Of a stretch of DNA of 64,000 bases, positions 11,468-22,736 are shown piece after piece; the stretch's first letter is position 1; every line of letters begins with the position of its first letter. Origin of the DNA: Chondrilla cf. caribensis. Its lineage: Eukaryota > Porifera > Demospongiae > Chondrillida > Chondrillidae. The position numbers were made by a program, and so were the translations under genes. The stretch lies in the NCBI GenBank assembly GCA_964020155.1, contig OZ026547.1, positions 4,975,509 to 5,039,508 of the forward strand, read 5' to 3'. The notes under the pieces are model-generated. The model made no database searches. It was not told the DNA's origin and worked only from the letters and a program-made list of their open reading frames with translations.

Positions 11468-12280
11468 GGATTATATTATATCAACCAAGGTAAAAACATT
11501 GCATCTCAAATTAAAGAAAACACTGAAACAAAACTGATTAGCATGAAAAAAAATTCTACTATCAGTGCAAAATTGTTGTAAACAGATTAAGAATTAATGA
11601 GAGTGGGTATAAAGGTATTTATAATGTTACTAGTAGATAAGGGACACAGCATAATATATGTAAGTTGAACTTTAGTGAATAAACTATTACACAAAATTGA
11701 GTTTTTATGTAATAACTCTCAGCATAAATCAGTTGGAGATTCAAAGATAACATATCACATCAAAGGCAAGAATAAAGAATAATAAAACATACCTATAACT
11801 GATTATGTGCCAATGACACCAATTGGCATCATAAAAATAAGTAGCAGATAATCCAGCATATCTTACCCGAAGCTTCTATGGATCCTAAACCATCATTAAC
11901 TATTATTAATAGCTCTATTGCCGAACTACTACCTATTGATAGACTGACTGTCTTGAGAAAAAGAAGGAACAAATTTGATTGAATCAAAGCGAGCGACTCA
12001 TTCTCTATCAAATAGTGACCAGTATATCCTCACGGATATCTCGACCTTTATTGACAAGAAGCCATTGTCGACCGTAGCTCTAATACTGAACTACTACCTA
12101 GTAAGAGAATCATGTTTGTCTTGAGAAAAAGAATGAAGGTATTCTATGGAACACAAGAGGGTTATCATCGAAGCACACCAAACTTTTTCGAAAGTTCAGC
12201 TGCAATGCAAATCATTTCATTCAGGTACAATATTGATTTCGTCTAGGCTAAAATGTGAAGGAAAGTAAAAATTACTAACA
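11468..12280. other. 3' flank of G2
   Basis: Contains the polyadenylation signal AATAAA at 11678-11683, within TTTAGTGAATAAACT, which is also present downstream of G3. The remainder aligns with 20350-21070. No gene seen. Confidence 0.6.
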
Positions 12281-13142
12281 CTCTGTTTATACAAGCCCAG
12301 TTAAAGTGAGCTAGCCCAGTTATGACATCATCAGCCCTGTTTGGCGCTGTTATAATGTCAACCATCAACAGTGCTGGGTCAACTGCAACTGGTCTGGCCA
12401 CCTTGCCCTGGCCACCTCACCCTCTCCACTGGTTTTCCCGCCAAGTTGCAGTTGGCCCAGTTGCGCAATGTTCGTTTAAAGTTTTATGTTTATTTGTCAG
12501 TAATCTTCTTCGATTGGTCAAAAGCGATACAAAGAATTCCATGAATGTTATGTGCTGATTTGGTAAAAGTGGCCAGTTGGTATTGCAAAGAAACCGTTTC
12601 ACCTTAAAACTTGTGAATCTGAACTACAGTCAAGTGAATTTTAATGCTAAAACGATTCTCTTATATCATCCGCATCTTAACAGCTCGTTATCTACACAAG
12701 ATATCTCAGACTCTTGAGCAAGTGTTCTGCTTGATCAGTTTATGGTCCAATGAGAAGATTCAGTTGTTTGAGAGTTCAAGGGGGAATCAGGCCATATTTT
12801 ATAGCATTTCCATGGAGCTGGGAGAGGCTGGACATACACAATCATGTAAACAATGCAAAAAGAAACTGAAGAAATTTTAGGCCAGGTACAAACAATTGAA
12901 GGACAGGCACGATGTACATTTGAAGAAAATCAAATAAAATAAGCTTTTAAATGAAGGGTATTTTCTACATTTAATGATATTCATCATGTGAATATTATTA
13001 TACAGCAAAGAAATCATCGAAATTAGTCCGTAACCTACTTTACAGGAAGATCAAAAATTGTGATGTAAACAGAGCCAGCCAAACCAAAAGCCCAGGTCAT
13101 CAGCCCTGGGTTTCACACTTAACTGGGCACGTGTAAACGGGT
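12281..13142 (+). mobile_element. PIF/Harbinger-like relic with Myb/SANT-like ORF remnant
   Basis: Ends are imperfect inverted repeats: left GTTTATACAAGCCCAGTTAA; right, reverse-complemented, GTTTACACGTGCCCAGTTAA. Inside, a plus-strand frame (12644-12880) contains LISLWSNEKIQLFE, then FYSISMELGEAGHTQSCKQC and KKKLKKF. After an in-frame TAG it continues ARYKQLKDRHDVHLKKIK to about 12940. The spacing of W, L, the EL..AG.....QC and the basic end fits the Myb/SANT-like DNA-binding protein that accompanies Harbinger transposases. No catalytic transposase remains here. It is absent from the equivalent G3 3' flank, so it inserted after the older duplication. Boundaries are good to a few bases. Confidence 0.65.
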
Positions 13143-13341
13143 TATAAGAATGTAAGACTACTATGTCCAAGACAATATCCTGTTGAAGGCAAGTTCTAAC
13201 CCAACTTGAGACAATTCTGTGAGTGCTGACCTAAAGAATATTGAGAATATTACATACCAATATAATAATCCAAAATCCAATTTTCCTCTTACATAGATCA
13301 AATCCTTCTTCACTGTACAGATATTAGTGGACACTCATTCA

Positions 13342-13408
<67 letters not shown>

Positions 13409-13570
13409 ACACACACTAATATGCCTCGTCACACATACACTTGAATCACCTTGTTCACAGCAAATCAGAATTTCTAAGGATTCCTCATTAATTGATGTGT
13501 GGGTGTTATGAGTTCCTATACCAATTCCCTTTCTCTGTCAATATCAATAGAAAGCACCATACATATAACA
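13143..13570. other. Orphan upstream cassette without exon 1
   Basis: The stretch carries the block GAAGGCAAGTTCTAACCCAAC, a (CA)n tract (about 13344-13416), and then TTTCTAAGGATTCCTCATTAA and CAATTCCCTTTCTCTGTCAAT, exactly as upstream of the live genes. Homology ends near 13570 and no signal/coiled-coil exon follows. This looks like the 5' remnant of a deleted gene copy. Confidence 0.65.
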
Positions 13571-14800
13571 TAAAATGACCATAAACACAAGCTTGATACA
13601 CACATCAGTATCAGAGAATTCCCTTCACTTGCAGCTACCGTTCATTGCATAAAATGATGAAACATAGTACTATTGACACAGACATTGAGTGAGGCTCACC
13701 GGAGACAATTAATGAAGTTCTGAGAATTATAAATGGTCCTATAGGTTCACCACTTACTGTTCACTGTTTTCAGTTGAAGTTATTTAGTTAGCTAGTTAGC
13801 AACACTGTGGCTCATTGAATAATATTCACTCAAGTTTGCTGATTGATATTTCGTAAATGAAACACTAAGATACCACAAATATTCACTGTGAAATATTTAT
13901 GCTTTAGATCTTTGCAATCACATCTGCAGATATTGTCTATATACTTATGCTAATGTAATTTGGATCACCAGATTGTGTGTTTATCACACACTCGTCAGAA
14001 ACAGAAATGTACTATATAGGAATCCGTTCAAAAACAAAGCCTTACTTTTGACTGGTTCTCAAAAAGTTAAAATCACAAATAAACAAATGAATATGAGACT
14101 ATACTAGACAAAAAAATAAATTTGAAGATTACACTTTGCACAAACAAGATGTGTGAAAGATTTTGAACTATGTTTGGTGAGTACAGCTGCACACATCAGT
14201 CTTTTCCCGATGTTTTCTGATCAGCAAAACATCTCCCCTGCAATGAGAGCACGACAAACATAATAAAGTAGACAGTGAATATTTTTGTTAGGGGATGAAG
14301 TGACTATCTTTGTTACAATTACTTCAAGTAATCAGAAGACATGTAGGATCCCCAAATGGAGCACTTCAAGCAATGACATGGTGGAGAAAAATGGCTCTGC
14401 AAGACAAACCATCAATATCCCTTAGCATATTCCCCACCAATCTGGAGTCTAATACATATTATGTTTCAAATCAACTGTGTCCAAGCGACTAGAACAATAC
14501 AGACAGCATCCAATTGAGCAATGGTGACTTCAAAGGAGCACAACTATCCACAATCTCAAGAATACACTTACGGAGTTGAGGCATTGCCACTTGAAAAACT
14601 TTTAGAATATTAGGGTAACTGACCACAAGTTTGTGTCAGATGTAGTGAAATGGAAAGTGTGGGCAGCCTGTAGAGGGATGCAGGGACAGAGAAAATTCAG
14701 AAATTTGTGATGCTTAGCCTGCCTAAATGCAAATTCATAAATTAGGGCTGCACATGTTATGATATAGCTATCATGCATGCAGGATAGTGTAATTAATATG
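13571..14800. other. No recognised gene
   Basis: Only short frames with no family resemblance; no repeats of note seen. Confidence 0.4.
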
Positions 14801-16307
14801 CATGTACATGTATACATAGTAGTCTCCTCAGTTTTCATCGTATCCATAGCACACACATGCATGAATAGATTAACGTCACTTTACTGATACCATTTCAAAA
14901 CTTCCAAAAACCATTAAGACAAATGGATGCACAATGTAATGTCTAAGGCTATCGTCACACGAGGCCAGTTCTGGATCATGCTTCAAGGCCTTGGTTAACA
15001 ACAACAACTGCATACTAATGCCATTACAAGCAATACACATACGCAATACACATACACATACACTTGTCATGACTAGTTGTAGCTATATAACATTACATAA
15101 TACTAGATCTATAAGCTAAACAAGGACATAATGAGGTCACATTGACTGTTGCAGCCTACATACTACTATATTACACAGCTTTAATTGATAGAATAGATTC
15201 CAGCCTAATGAAGGTAATTGAGGGACAACTGATGGAGCACCTCATTTGAGAGATGATGGTGTTTCTATGCGAGTGTCTACGGGAGACCATCTTAGCTATT
15301 GGTGTGGTTCTTAAAAAATTAAACTTTTGGACTCTACTACAAAGAAGAACTCACAAGGAATTTCTGTACATCAGGAGTATAATGTGATATTGAAGATACA
15401 CAAGTGAGTGTTTTTGAAGGATTCAGTCAAACCTGCCAAGTAGCAAATTACATTATGGGAAGACATACAGTAATTTCATAAGTAGTGCAACTATGCAAGC
15501 ATCGCTAAATAAATTACAATAGACATCAGAAAGTATTGCAAGTACAGATCAGATTGGTGTCACTGTGACTGTATATGTCCATGAGTAGTCATCCATCATC
15601 AGTACATATTTCAGGATGCTAAGTGATCCAGTACTTAAAAAGTGTATGAAGGCAACTCCTAGCCCAACCTATGAGAATCCTGTTAGTGGCAATGTCAAGA
15701 AAGCCAAAATATTGCCTTATCTATGAACTATAAACCTTCATTCTGTCACATGTTATTAAGATTCATACACTTGTACTTGAATAAACCTATTTTAACTGTT
15801 TACTCTGGGAAACGTTTCAATGTATAAATCACTATTACGTACCTGCCTAGTACAAACCCAGTCATGCTACAGTGTACATGTAACTAAGTAGGAAGATCTT
15901 ACATTGCACAATTTATATCACTATGTCATTGTTGCCGGATTTCTATGCAAAAAATGAGTAGAGTTGAACCTCTCTACAATGACAAATTGGGACCAGGTAA
16001 ATTGTCCACTGTAGAGAGGTTGTCCACTCTTCAGCGACGAAAAATGTATTAGAAATATAGAAAAATCTATTTTTGATCCCTTACAGCATGTCCTTTGTAG
16101 GGAGTTAATTTTGGGGGCGTCCATTATTGAGATAGTCCTTTGATAGAGGTTCCACTGTAGTCAGATGCTATCCCGAAAGTTATTAGACCTAAGAGAATTG
16201 CCGCTAATTAATGAGTGGCAATACATGCTGTTACAATGCAATACATTGCTATTTTGTATTTTTAATTATATATTTTTTTATCAAAGCTCACATAACTCCT
16301 CAAATTC

Positions 16308-16346
16308 ACACACTCACACAAGCACACACACACACACACACACACA
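16308..16346. repeat. (CA)n microsatellite upstream of G3
   Basis: Short CA tract about 275 bp upstream of the G3 ATG, followed by the conserved CTAAGGATTC cassette. Confidence 0.9.
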
Positions 16347-16564
16347 TATATTATATAAAACATCCCCCCCCCCATCACTTGAATTAACTTGTTAGCTCCA
16401 TTACTAAGGATTCATCACAAATGTGGTGTGGGGTATGGGATTCACATTCCCATTATCAATGAATGGCACCAACATTCAGCTATTCATAGGGCATCCTTAG
16501 GAATGCACAATGAATATCTTTAAAAGTGGGCCTGGTCACCAGGGTAACAAAACAGCCAGTTCCG

Positions 16565-16579
16565 TTGTGGTGACCACAA
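16565..16579. promoter_or_regulatory. Conserved palindrome upstream of G3
   Basis: TTGTGGTGACCACAA, a perfect 7-bp-arm palindrome, ends 42 nt before the G3 ATG, the same spacing as in G2 and the alpha genes. Confidence 0.6.
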
Positions 16580-16620
16580 ACAGCACCGAGAACTCTACAC
16601 TATTGACTGGAGATACAGTT

Positions 16621-16819
16621 ATGGCTCCAAGGATTCAAGTCTTTGTTCAAGTTACTATTTTGTTTTGTGTGGTGTCTGCCAGTTTTGGTGGCATCACAGA
16701 TTTTGAAAAGAAAATTTCACAACTTGAAATCCAAGTGAAGGAGTCTCAAGAACAAATCAAGTCACTTTACTGGGTGATAGAACATCTGGAGAAGAGACTA
16801 CAACAGCTTGAAGCAAAAG
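16621..16819 (+). CDS. G3 exon 1: signal peptide and coiled coil
   Basis: Joined to 19617-20347 (310 codons including the stop). MAPRIQVFVQVTILFCVVSASFGG is the signal peptide. ITDFEKKISQLEIQVKESQE...VIEHLEKRLQQLEAKG continues as heptads with hydrophobic a/d positions. Donor is AAAAG|GTGAGT, phase 1. An in-frame ATG at 16510 would add 37 residues, as in G2. The inner ATG is preferred because it abuts the signal core and keeps the 199-nt exon length. Confidence 0.86.
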
Positions 16820-19616
16820 GTGAGTGTGCTGAGGTTCTAATTCGACCTGCAGTCCTTTTTCTTCATGCCTGTTAGTTAGGACTATCCTAAAGTAACTATA
16901 GAGTTCATGGTTCATTATAATATGATGTCACCCCACATTGGTGAGTGGGGATCAAGAACACTGTTGAAAATGATATTCAAAATTTATCAATTGAAAAAAA
17001 ATCGATCATTCCAAAAACCACTTGGATTGAAATTTGAAAATATGTAGAAGTACAGACATGAATTACTTGACATGGTCATTCAACTAAGAATTGAATAAAG
17101 ATAAAAGATAGTGACCAGAATTTCATTTTGTCGTGTTCAGGTATAGATGAAACATTAATGAAGATATATAGTATGGTTGGTGAATCATTTGTGCTCAGGT
17201 TTTACTGTTATTTTCATTCTCAGCATAATAAAATCAGCCATATTTGTGATGCAATAGTGTACATGCACTTAATGGCTTGGCGAGATCCAAAATAAAAAAT
17301 CAGCAATTTTGGTACACTACTTGTAAAGTTTGTCAAATGGTCCATCGCGAAGTTGCCTTTACACCATTATATACTACCCCTGCTGCAAAAGAATGTTACC
17401 TGTAGTAGCTAAAACTAATTTCTAATGTCAATCAAATTTGCTTGTCTTCATTCTTCCACCCATGTTGTTATGTGTGAGTGATATTGTGTCCTATCTGTTC
17501 TTCAAATGCACTTTATCACCACTTTGTATGCACGTCAAGCACATAATTTATTAGGTGGGTCACTTTGCCAGAACAAGATCCACCATTCTAAAATGTATAC
17601 CAATAAAAGTAGAAAAGGATCAAAAAACCAAAAGTTGCCATAGCTCCACTTGTTGAAATAAGAAATAGAATAATCTTTTATCCTATGAGATAGTTTACCT
17701 TCAGTGCTCCTCTGTACGAAAAAGAAAACATCTTACATTGCACAAAATCGATGTCATACTCTATCTGCACCATTTCATATCAAAGTCAGGTACACCACTT
17801 CACAACTATGTCTGAATAAGTACGAACTAACAGAATCTTCTGAAATGTGTCGTTAAATTCTGTTTTAACAGTTCTCAACTATTTACTGTTTCACTATTTC
17901 GTAACAGTAAACACACAACTCTTGTAGTGGTTCAAAAGAGACATCCCTGTCAAATACAACTGCCTGTGTAAAACTCAAATACACTTACCTGACAGTGTGT
18001 AAAGCCAGTGAAAACAACAATATGTAGGGTCCCCAATAGTCACTATCAATTTCAACTGAATGTGCATGGGTATACATGAAAACCCAAACTCGGGCCGTTA
18101 ACAAAAACCCAAAATTCGGCTATTGTTCCAGGCATAAGAAAATAAACAACTTCTTTATGTTAGGTCAGATGATTCCCTGAGATTATGTGGGACACAAGAT
18201 GATATTGTTTATCAACAAGTTGTTATTCACATAGCTAGGAACTGGAATTTATTCAACACATGCCTGAATACAGTTATCACCTCCCTGCATTTTGGCTGCT
18301 TCAAGGGATTATTTGGGTTAATACTCTGAGAATTGACAGGTTTCAACTGTTACAGTAAATAGTTAATATGTTCACTGTCCAAAACCAGATAAATGTGATG
18401 AAACACCTGAATGTATAGATTCAGACTTAATCAGATTTTAACCATCTAGTTCAGAACATGTTTAATCAATTTCATCATAGGAACGAGTAATTGGAATTTA
18501 TAAAATTACGAGGCTACCACCTTCCCCACTCAAATTTCTCCATCAGGTTTTAATTTAAAGAACTTTTGATGAAGTTAATATGTTCATTGCAGCAGGTGGG
18601 CTTGAATTCTACGTATTCTCAAGCTATATGATGTATAATATATAAATTCATTGATGTGGTTGAATGTAGGAAGACATATTTGTCAGTTATATCCTATAAA
18701 TGAAGTTCAAATGACTGGATGGATTAGGCACGATTAGATTTTGCTAAGGGTCTGCTATTATTCCCAGTCAATCGACCAAGTATACTTACCAGGTCGGAGA
18801 GCTTAAAAGTCTATCCTTTATATTTAGTACTGGATGTCAGGCACATTGAAAAGGACCCCACCCACTTTCTTTCATCAGGCATTACCATGGTAGCTGCGTG
18901 GGTCATTTGCATCTTTTTCTGTAGAGATCACAACCTAAGCAGAATCTGATGCTGCCTTACAGGCTCAATTTACTGCTAATGCTCTGTTGCCCAGAAACAT
19001 TTATATGAATTCCCTCAAATGGTTACTTTGGTTGAGACACCTATCAGCAACAAAGATAATTATAAGGCTAGAATAATGAAAATTTAGTAATAACATAATA
19101 ATATTAAAATAATCTAGGTGCAAAGAATATTTATTTCATTCTTAGTTATCGAACAAATTATAATAAAATTAAAATTGTAATTATAAGTATAATATATATA
19201 CCCTTTCCCAGCCCTGCAAATACCTCAGCACAGTTAGTCCTTATAATACAGAATGCCGCATCTATACAGTAGATGCATTAGATGACAAATATTTTTGTGA
19301 TATAAGGTTGACGTGAGAATTAGGTTACGGGTTACTTTATAAGGAGATGTTAACACACAAACATATATGCATAATATACTATAATATATATTATGTATAT
19401 ATAATATTCATTGAGCATTACATACTGGAAATCAAAATGAAACAAGTATGCACTGCCTGTGGGCTAAAAATGAACTCATTTATATATACAGACAACACTA
19501 TTTAGTTATCACAAGGATATTTACGAACTCATATCCCACTTTGAATGCAGTATGTGGTAATCCTTATGTAGTCATGGTGCTGATGAGGATTATATAGACT
19601 TTTTGCTTCCAAACAG
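16820..19616 (+). other. G3 intron
   Basis: Phase-1 intron of 2797 nt, related to the G2 intron at both ends. The middle holds a dispersed repeat (17866-18465). No gene recognised in 18500-19560, which is AT-rich. Confidence 0.65.
17866..18465 (-). repeat. Dispersed repeat, inverted relative to ~59890-60345
   Basis: Shared landmarks when reverse-complemented: TTGAACTAGATGGTTA, GTTTACTGTTGAAACCTGTCAATTCTC-type segments, CCTTGAAACAGC and ACAGTGAAACAGTAAATAG. It is present in G3 but not in the G2 intron, so it inserted after the older duplication. No coding frame recognised. Confidence 0.7.
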
Positions 19617-20347
19617 ATATACTTTTGAAAAGAACTAGAAGACAAGATGTTTGCAATTGTTCACTTGGGCCAAAAGGGGATAGAGGAACACCAGGACTGG
19701 ATGGGATGAATGGAACAAAGGGTGAAAAGGGAGACCCAGGTCCTCAGGGGGAGAGGGGTGAAAAAGGAGAACTAGGACTGTCAGGACAACATGGGCTTAA
19801 TGGAACAAAAGGTGAACAAGGAGACACTGGACAGAAAGGTGAACCTGGACTAAAAGGAGACAATGGATTGCCAGGACGTAATGGAACAAAAGGTGAACAG
19901 GGAGAAAAAGGACAGCCAGGGAATAATGGACAGAAAGGTCAACCAGGACAGAAAGGAGACACAGGAGTGCAAGGAAATATGGGAAAGCGAGGGCAAAAGG
20001 GAGTGCCAGGAATGCCAGGATCAAAGGGATTAAATGGAACAAAGGGAGAAAAGGGTGAAAATGGAGACAAAGGAGTTAATGGAACGAAAGGCAAGCGTGG
20101 AGAAAAAGGACAGCAGGGAATGCATGGACAGAATGGTGAACCAGGACTGCAAGGAAGGCAAGGACTAAAAGGAGACCCAGGAATACCAGGACCACAGGGA
20201 CTTAATGGAATGAAATGTGATTGTGGAGAGAAAGGAAAACAAGGAAGGAATTTTCACAAAGGTGAACAGGGGCAGAAAGGAGACCCAGGAGTTCCTGGAC
20301 AAAATGGGACACCCGGTAAATTTGGGGGGAAAGGAGATGTGGAATAG
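19617..20347 (+). CDS. G3 exon 2: collagen-like domain
   Basis: Second exon of G3 (protein 309 aa). It opens after CTTCCAAACAG with AT ATA CTT and stops at TAG 20345-20347. RTRRQDVCNC near residues 72-81 gives the dibasic site and C-x-C pair; Gly-X-Y starts at about residue 84 and continues almost to the C-terminus. Two breaks are visible: GLNGMKCDCGEKG, where Cys replaces Gly and creates an internal C-x-C, and GRNFHKGEQG, where Phe replaces Gly. Several NGTKGE modules carry N-glycosylation sequons. The tail is only GKGDVE. AATAAA is at 20609-20614. The cysteine-bearing break could crosslink or kink the helix; this is inference. Confidence 0.88.
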
Positions 20348-22229
20348 CCAGAAGAGGAAAATGGAGATAATTTTTGAAAGGATATAGATGAGGAGATGTA
20401 AGGATTATTTATCAACAAAGGTACAAACATCGCATTTCTTATTGAAAAAAAATTTGAAATGAAACTAATTAACATAAAAAATTCTACTACTAGGCCAAAT
20501 TATTGTAATCAGCTGAAGGATTGGTGCAAGTGTGTATAAAGTAATTATAATGTTACTCATTTAACTAGTAGAGTGGGGACATTGTATAATGTAATTTGAA
20601 CTTTAGTGAATAAACTGTTACAGAAATTGAGTTTGGATATAATATCTCTCAGCAATAATCAATTAGAGTGTCAAAGATAACATATCACATCAAAGGCAAG
20701 AATAATAAGAAGTGACACGCATACCTATAACTGATTATATACCAATGACAGAATAAAAATAGGTAGCTGAAAATCCCATATATCTTAGCCGAAGAAGCTT
20801 CTATTGACCCCAAAATAGTCATTAACTATAGCTCTATTACCGATAAGCTACCTTGTGATAGACTGTCTTGAGAATGCAATGAACAAATTCAATTGAATCA
20901 AAGCGAAGGAGTTATTCTGTAACAAATAGTGAGCAGAAAATCCCATAATGTATCTCAGATGAGGAAACTTTCATTGACACAAAGCCATTGTCGACTGTAG
21001 CTTTATTACTGATCTACTTCCTAGTAAGAGAATGATTGTCTTGAGAAAAAGAATGAAGGTATTCCATAGCATTCTTTATTTTTAATGGTCAATTTTGATC
21101 ACAAGCATGTATGTAACAATGTAATGTACATAATATTTATCATAATAGCTTTAATGTCAATGACACATAAGTCAATTGCATTATGCAGCTAAAATGTATC
21201 ATATGACTTGGTTCGTAATGAATACATACAATTAGACTAAGTAGAGAAACTTTATATTGCAATGCATGTGATGTAAATTAATAACATTAATAAATCATGA
21301 ATATCTTTATTAATTAATCAATTAAGACATTTGTACTTAATAATAACAATTAAATTATACCATGTTTGTCAGAGCGTGCATGTTTAAATATTCACTATTA
21401 TAATCATACAAGTGTGGGACATAATGTGAAGTGGTGAGTTTGACATAAAATTGAATATAAACACGCTTATTGTGTAGACCACTGATTTTCCACATAACAA
21501 AATGAGCAAGCAACTTCTGAAGAAATGGGTTGCTCCGCTCTAATGCTCTGGATTGAAATGATCAATAACAAAAAATACAAAAGCATGAAAATGAAGAAGT
21601 ACGCATGTTGGCTTACATCATAATCTCGTCGATATCAAGTGTTAGTGTTAGATCACCTTTTTAGCTCAATCGATTGTTTATTTTGAAGTTTTAATATTTA
21701 TAATGATAGAATTGATAATAATTTTTGATCGTATTGGGAACAAAGGCAAGTGTGAGCTGAAGCGAGGCACGGAAGACAATCGAGGTACACACCGATATAT
21801 GATGGAATTATGATCTTATACCTTCTTTTTATCATCTTTTGCACTTCTAATGCATACAATAACTGAAAATGCTCCATTACAATTGTATCTTATTTCGATA
21901 GCTGCGCTCTATCTCCCAAATTGTCAGAAACGGAATACGCAGTTGAAAATAATTTCTATTTTTTATCTAAACCTCTTGAAAGGGTTTAAACCATTGGCAA
22001 AGAAAATAACTATTAAAGTGGTGAAGAAACACTGAACATATATTATCCTTGCTACATATTTCCGAACTTTGACCGATTATCTTGCGTAATCACCAGACTA
22101 AATCACAAGATAGTCATGTGATAACTCGATCTCGGGCTGCACTAAGGCGTTAATAGCATTCTACCAACGCCTAGTGAGACGACTGGACATGTTCCACATG
22201 CGTACCCCTTTTCTTATATCGGCACATAT
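20348..22229. other. 3' flank of G3 and AT-rich intergenic
   Basis: Includes AATAAA at 20609-20614 and the 3' flank shared with G2 up to about 21070. No gene recognised beyond that. Confidence 0.5.
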
Positions 22230-22256
22230 ATAAGGCCTGCAAAATGCAGGCCTTAT
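22230..22256. other. Perfect 12-bp-stem hairpin overlapping a TATA-like sequence
   Basis: ATAAGGCCTGCA, a 3-nt AAA loop and TGCAGGCCTTAT form an exact inverted repeat. The left arm is part of ATATATAAGGCC, which resembles a TATA box. No gene is recognised immediately downstream. It does not match the histone 3' stem-loop consensus. Confidence 0.6.
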
Positions 22257-22319
22257 AGTATCATTTTCATTTGATAATCGAATAATAATACATTATTATT
22301 GCTCCCTCACAAACATCAA

Positions 22320-22321
<2 letters not shown>

Positions 22322-22374
<53 letters not shown>
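22322..22374. repeat. (CA)n microsatellite of a fossil family unit
   Basis: CA tract followed by TACTAAGGATTCCACATTAA, the cassette typical of family 5' flanks. Confidence 0.9.
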
Positions 22375-22379
<5 letters not shown>

Positions 22380-22573
22380 AATGATGTTGTTTTCAATAAG
22401 GCAGAAGTACTAAGGATTCCACATTAATGTGATTATATATAGAGGTATGAGATTCTCTAATCATGCCATTCTCTGACAATTACAAGGGAACACCACACAC
22501 ACAACTATCATACACCATGAATATCATTGGTAATAGCCTCTTCTGTCAGTGGCTATAAAAACTGTCTGTTATA

Positions 22574-22588
22574 TTATGGTTACCACAA
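22574..22588. promoter_or_regulatory. Palindrome remnant upstream of fossil exon 1
   Basis: TTATGGTTACCACAA, one mismatch from the family palindrome. It ends 41 nt before the fossil ATG at 22629, so spacing is almost unchanged although the coding exon is destroyed. Confidence 0.45.
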
Positions 22589-22628
22589 ATCAGCGCTATG
22601 ATACTTAGCATTGACTGGAGGTACAGTT

Positions 22629-22672
22629 ATGCCTCTAATCATTCATATGTTTGTATTCATTACTTTTAATAT
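22629..22672 (+). pseudogene. Fossil of a collagen-family exon 1
   Basis: Follows GACTGGAGGTACAGTTATG, the family sequence around the start codon. Only about 14 codons (MPLIIHMFVFITFN) can be aligned with MAPxxQVFVQVxLF; the coiled-coil part is gone. The stretch just after it (22696-22735) repeats GATCAATCTAGTAGTC...GTTGATAGGTA, also found at 5646-5680, so unrelated duplicated DNA has replaced the rest. Confidence 0.6.
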
Positions 22673-22736
22673 ATTTCCGTCTTTGTAGCATTTGTGTTTT
22701 TGATCAATCTAGTAGTCCTGTTGATAGGTAGTCCCA

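Larger units (their letters stand above)
5600..12140. repeat. Older tandem duplication block, copy 1 (contains G2)
   Basis: Upstream flank, exon 1, intron, exon 2 and 3' flank of G2 align segment by segment with those of G3 (14800-21070). Landmarks are AGTAGTCTCCTCAGTTTTC (about 5728 and 14820), CACCCCACRTTGGTGAGTGG in both introns, and AGAAAAAGAATGAAGGTATTC in both 3' flanks. Divergence is well above that of the 14-kb duplication, so this event is older. Boundaries are approximate. Confidence 0.7.
14800..21070. repeat. Older tandem duplication block, copy 2 (contains G3)
   Basis: Counterpart of 5600-12140 (see that entry for the landmarks). It lacks the MITE at 5825, the MITE at 10038 and the Harbinger relic, and has instead a private repeat in its intron (about 17866-18465). 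Confidence 0.7.
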
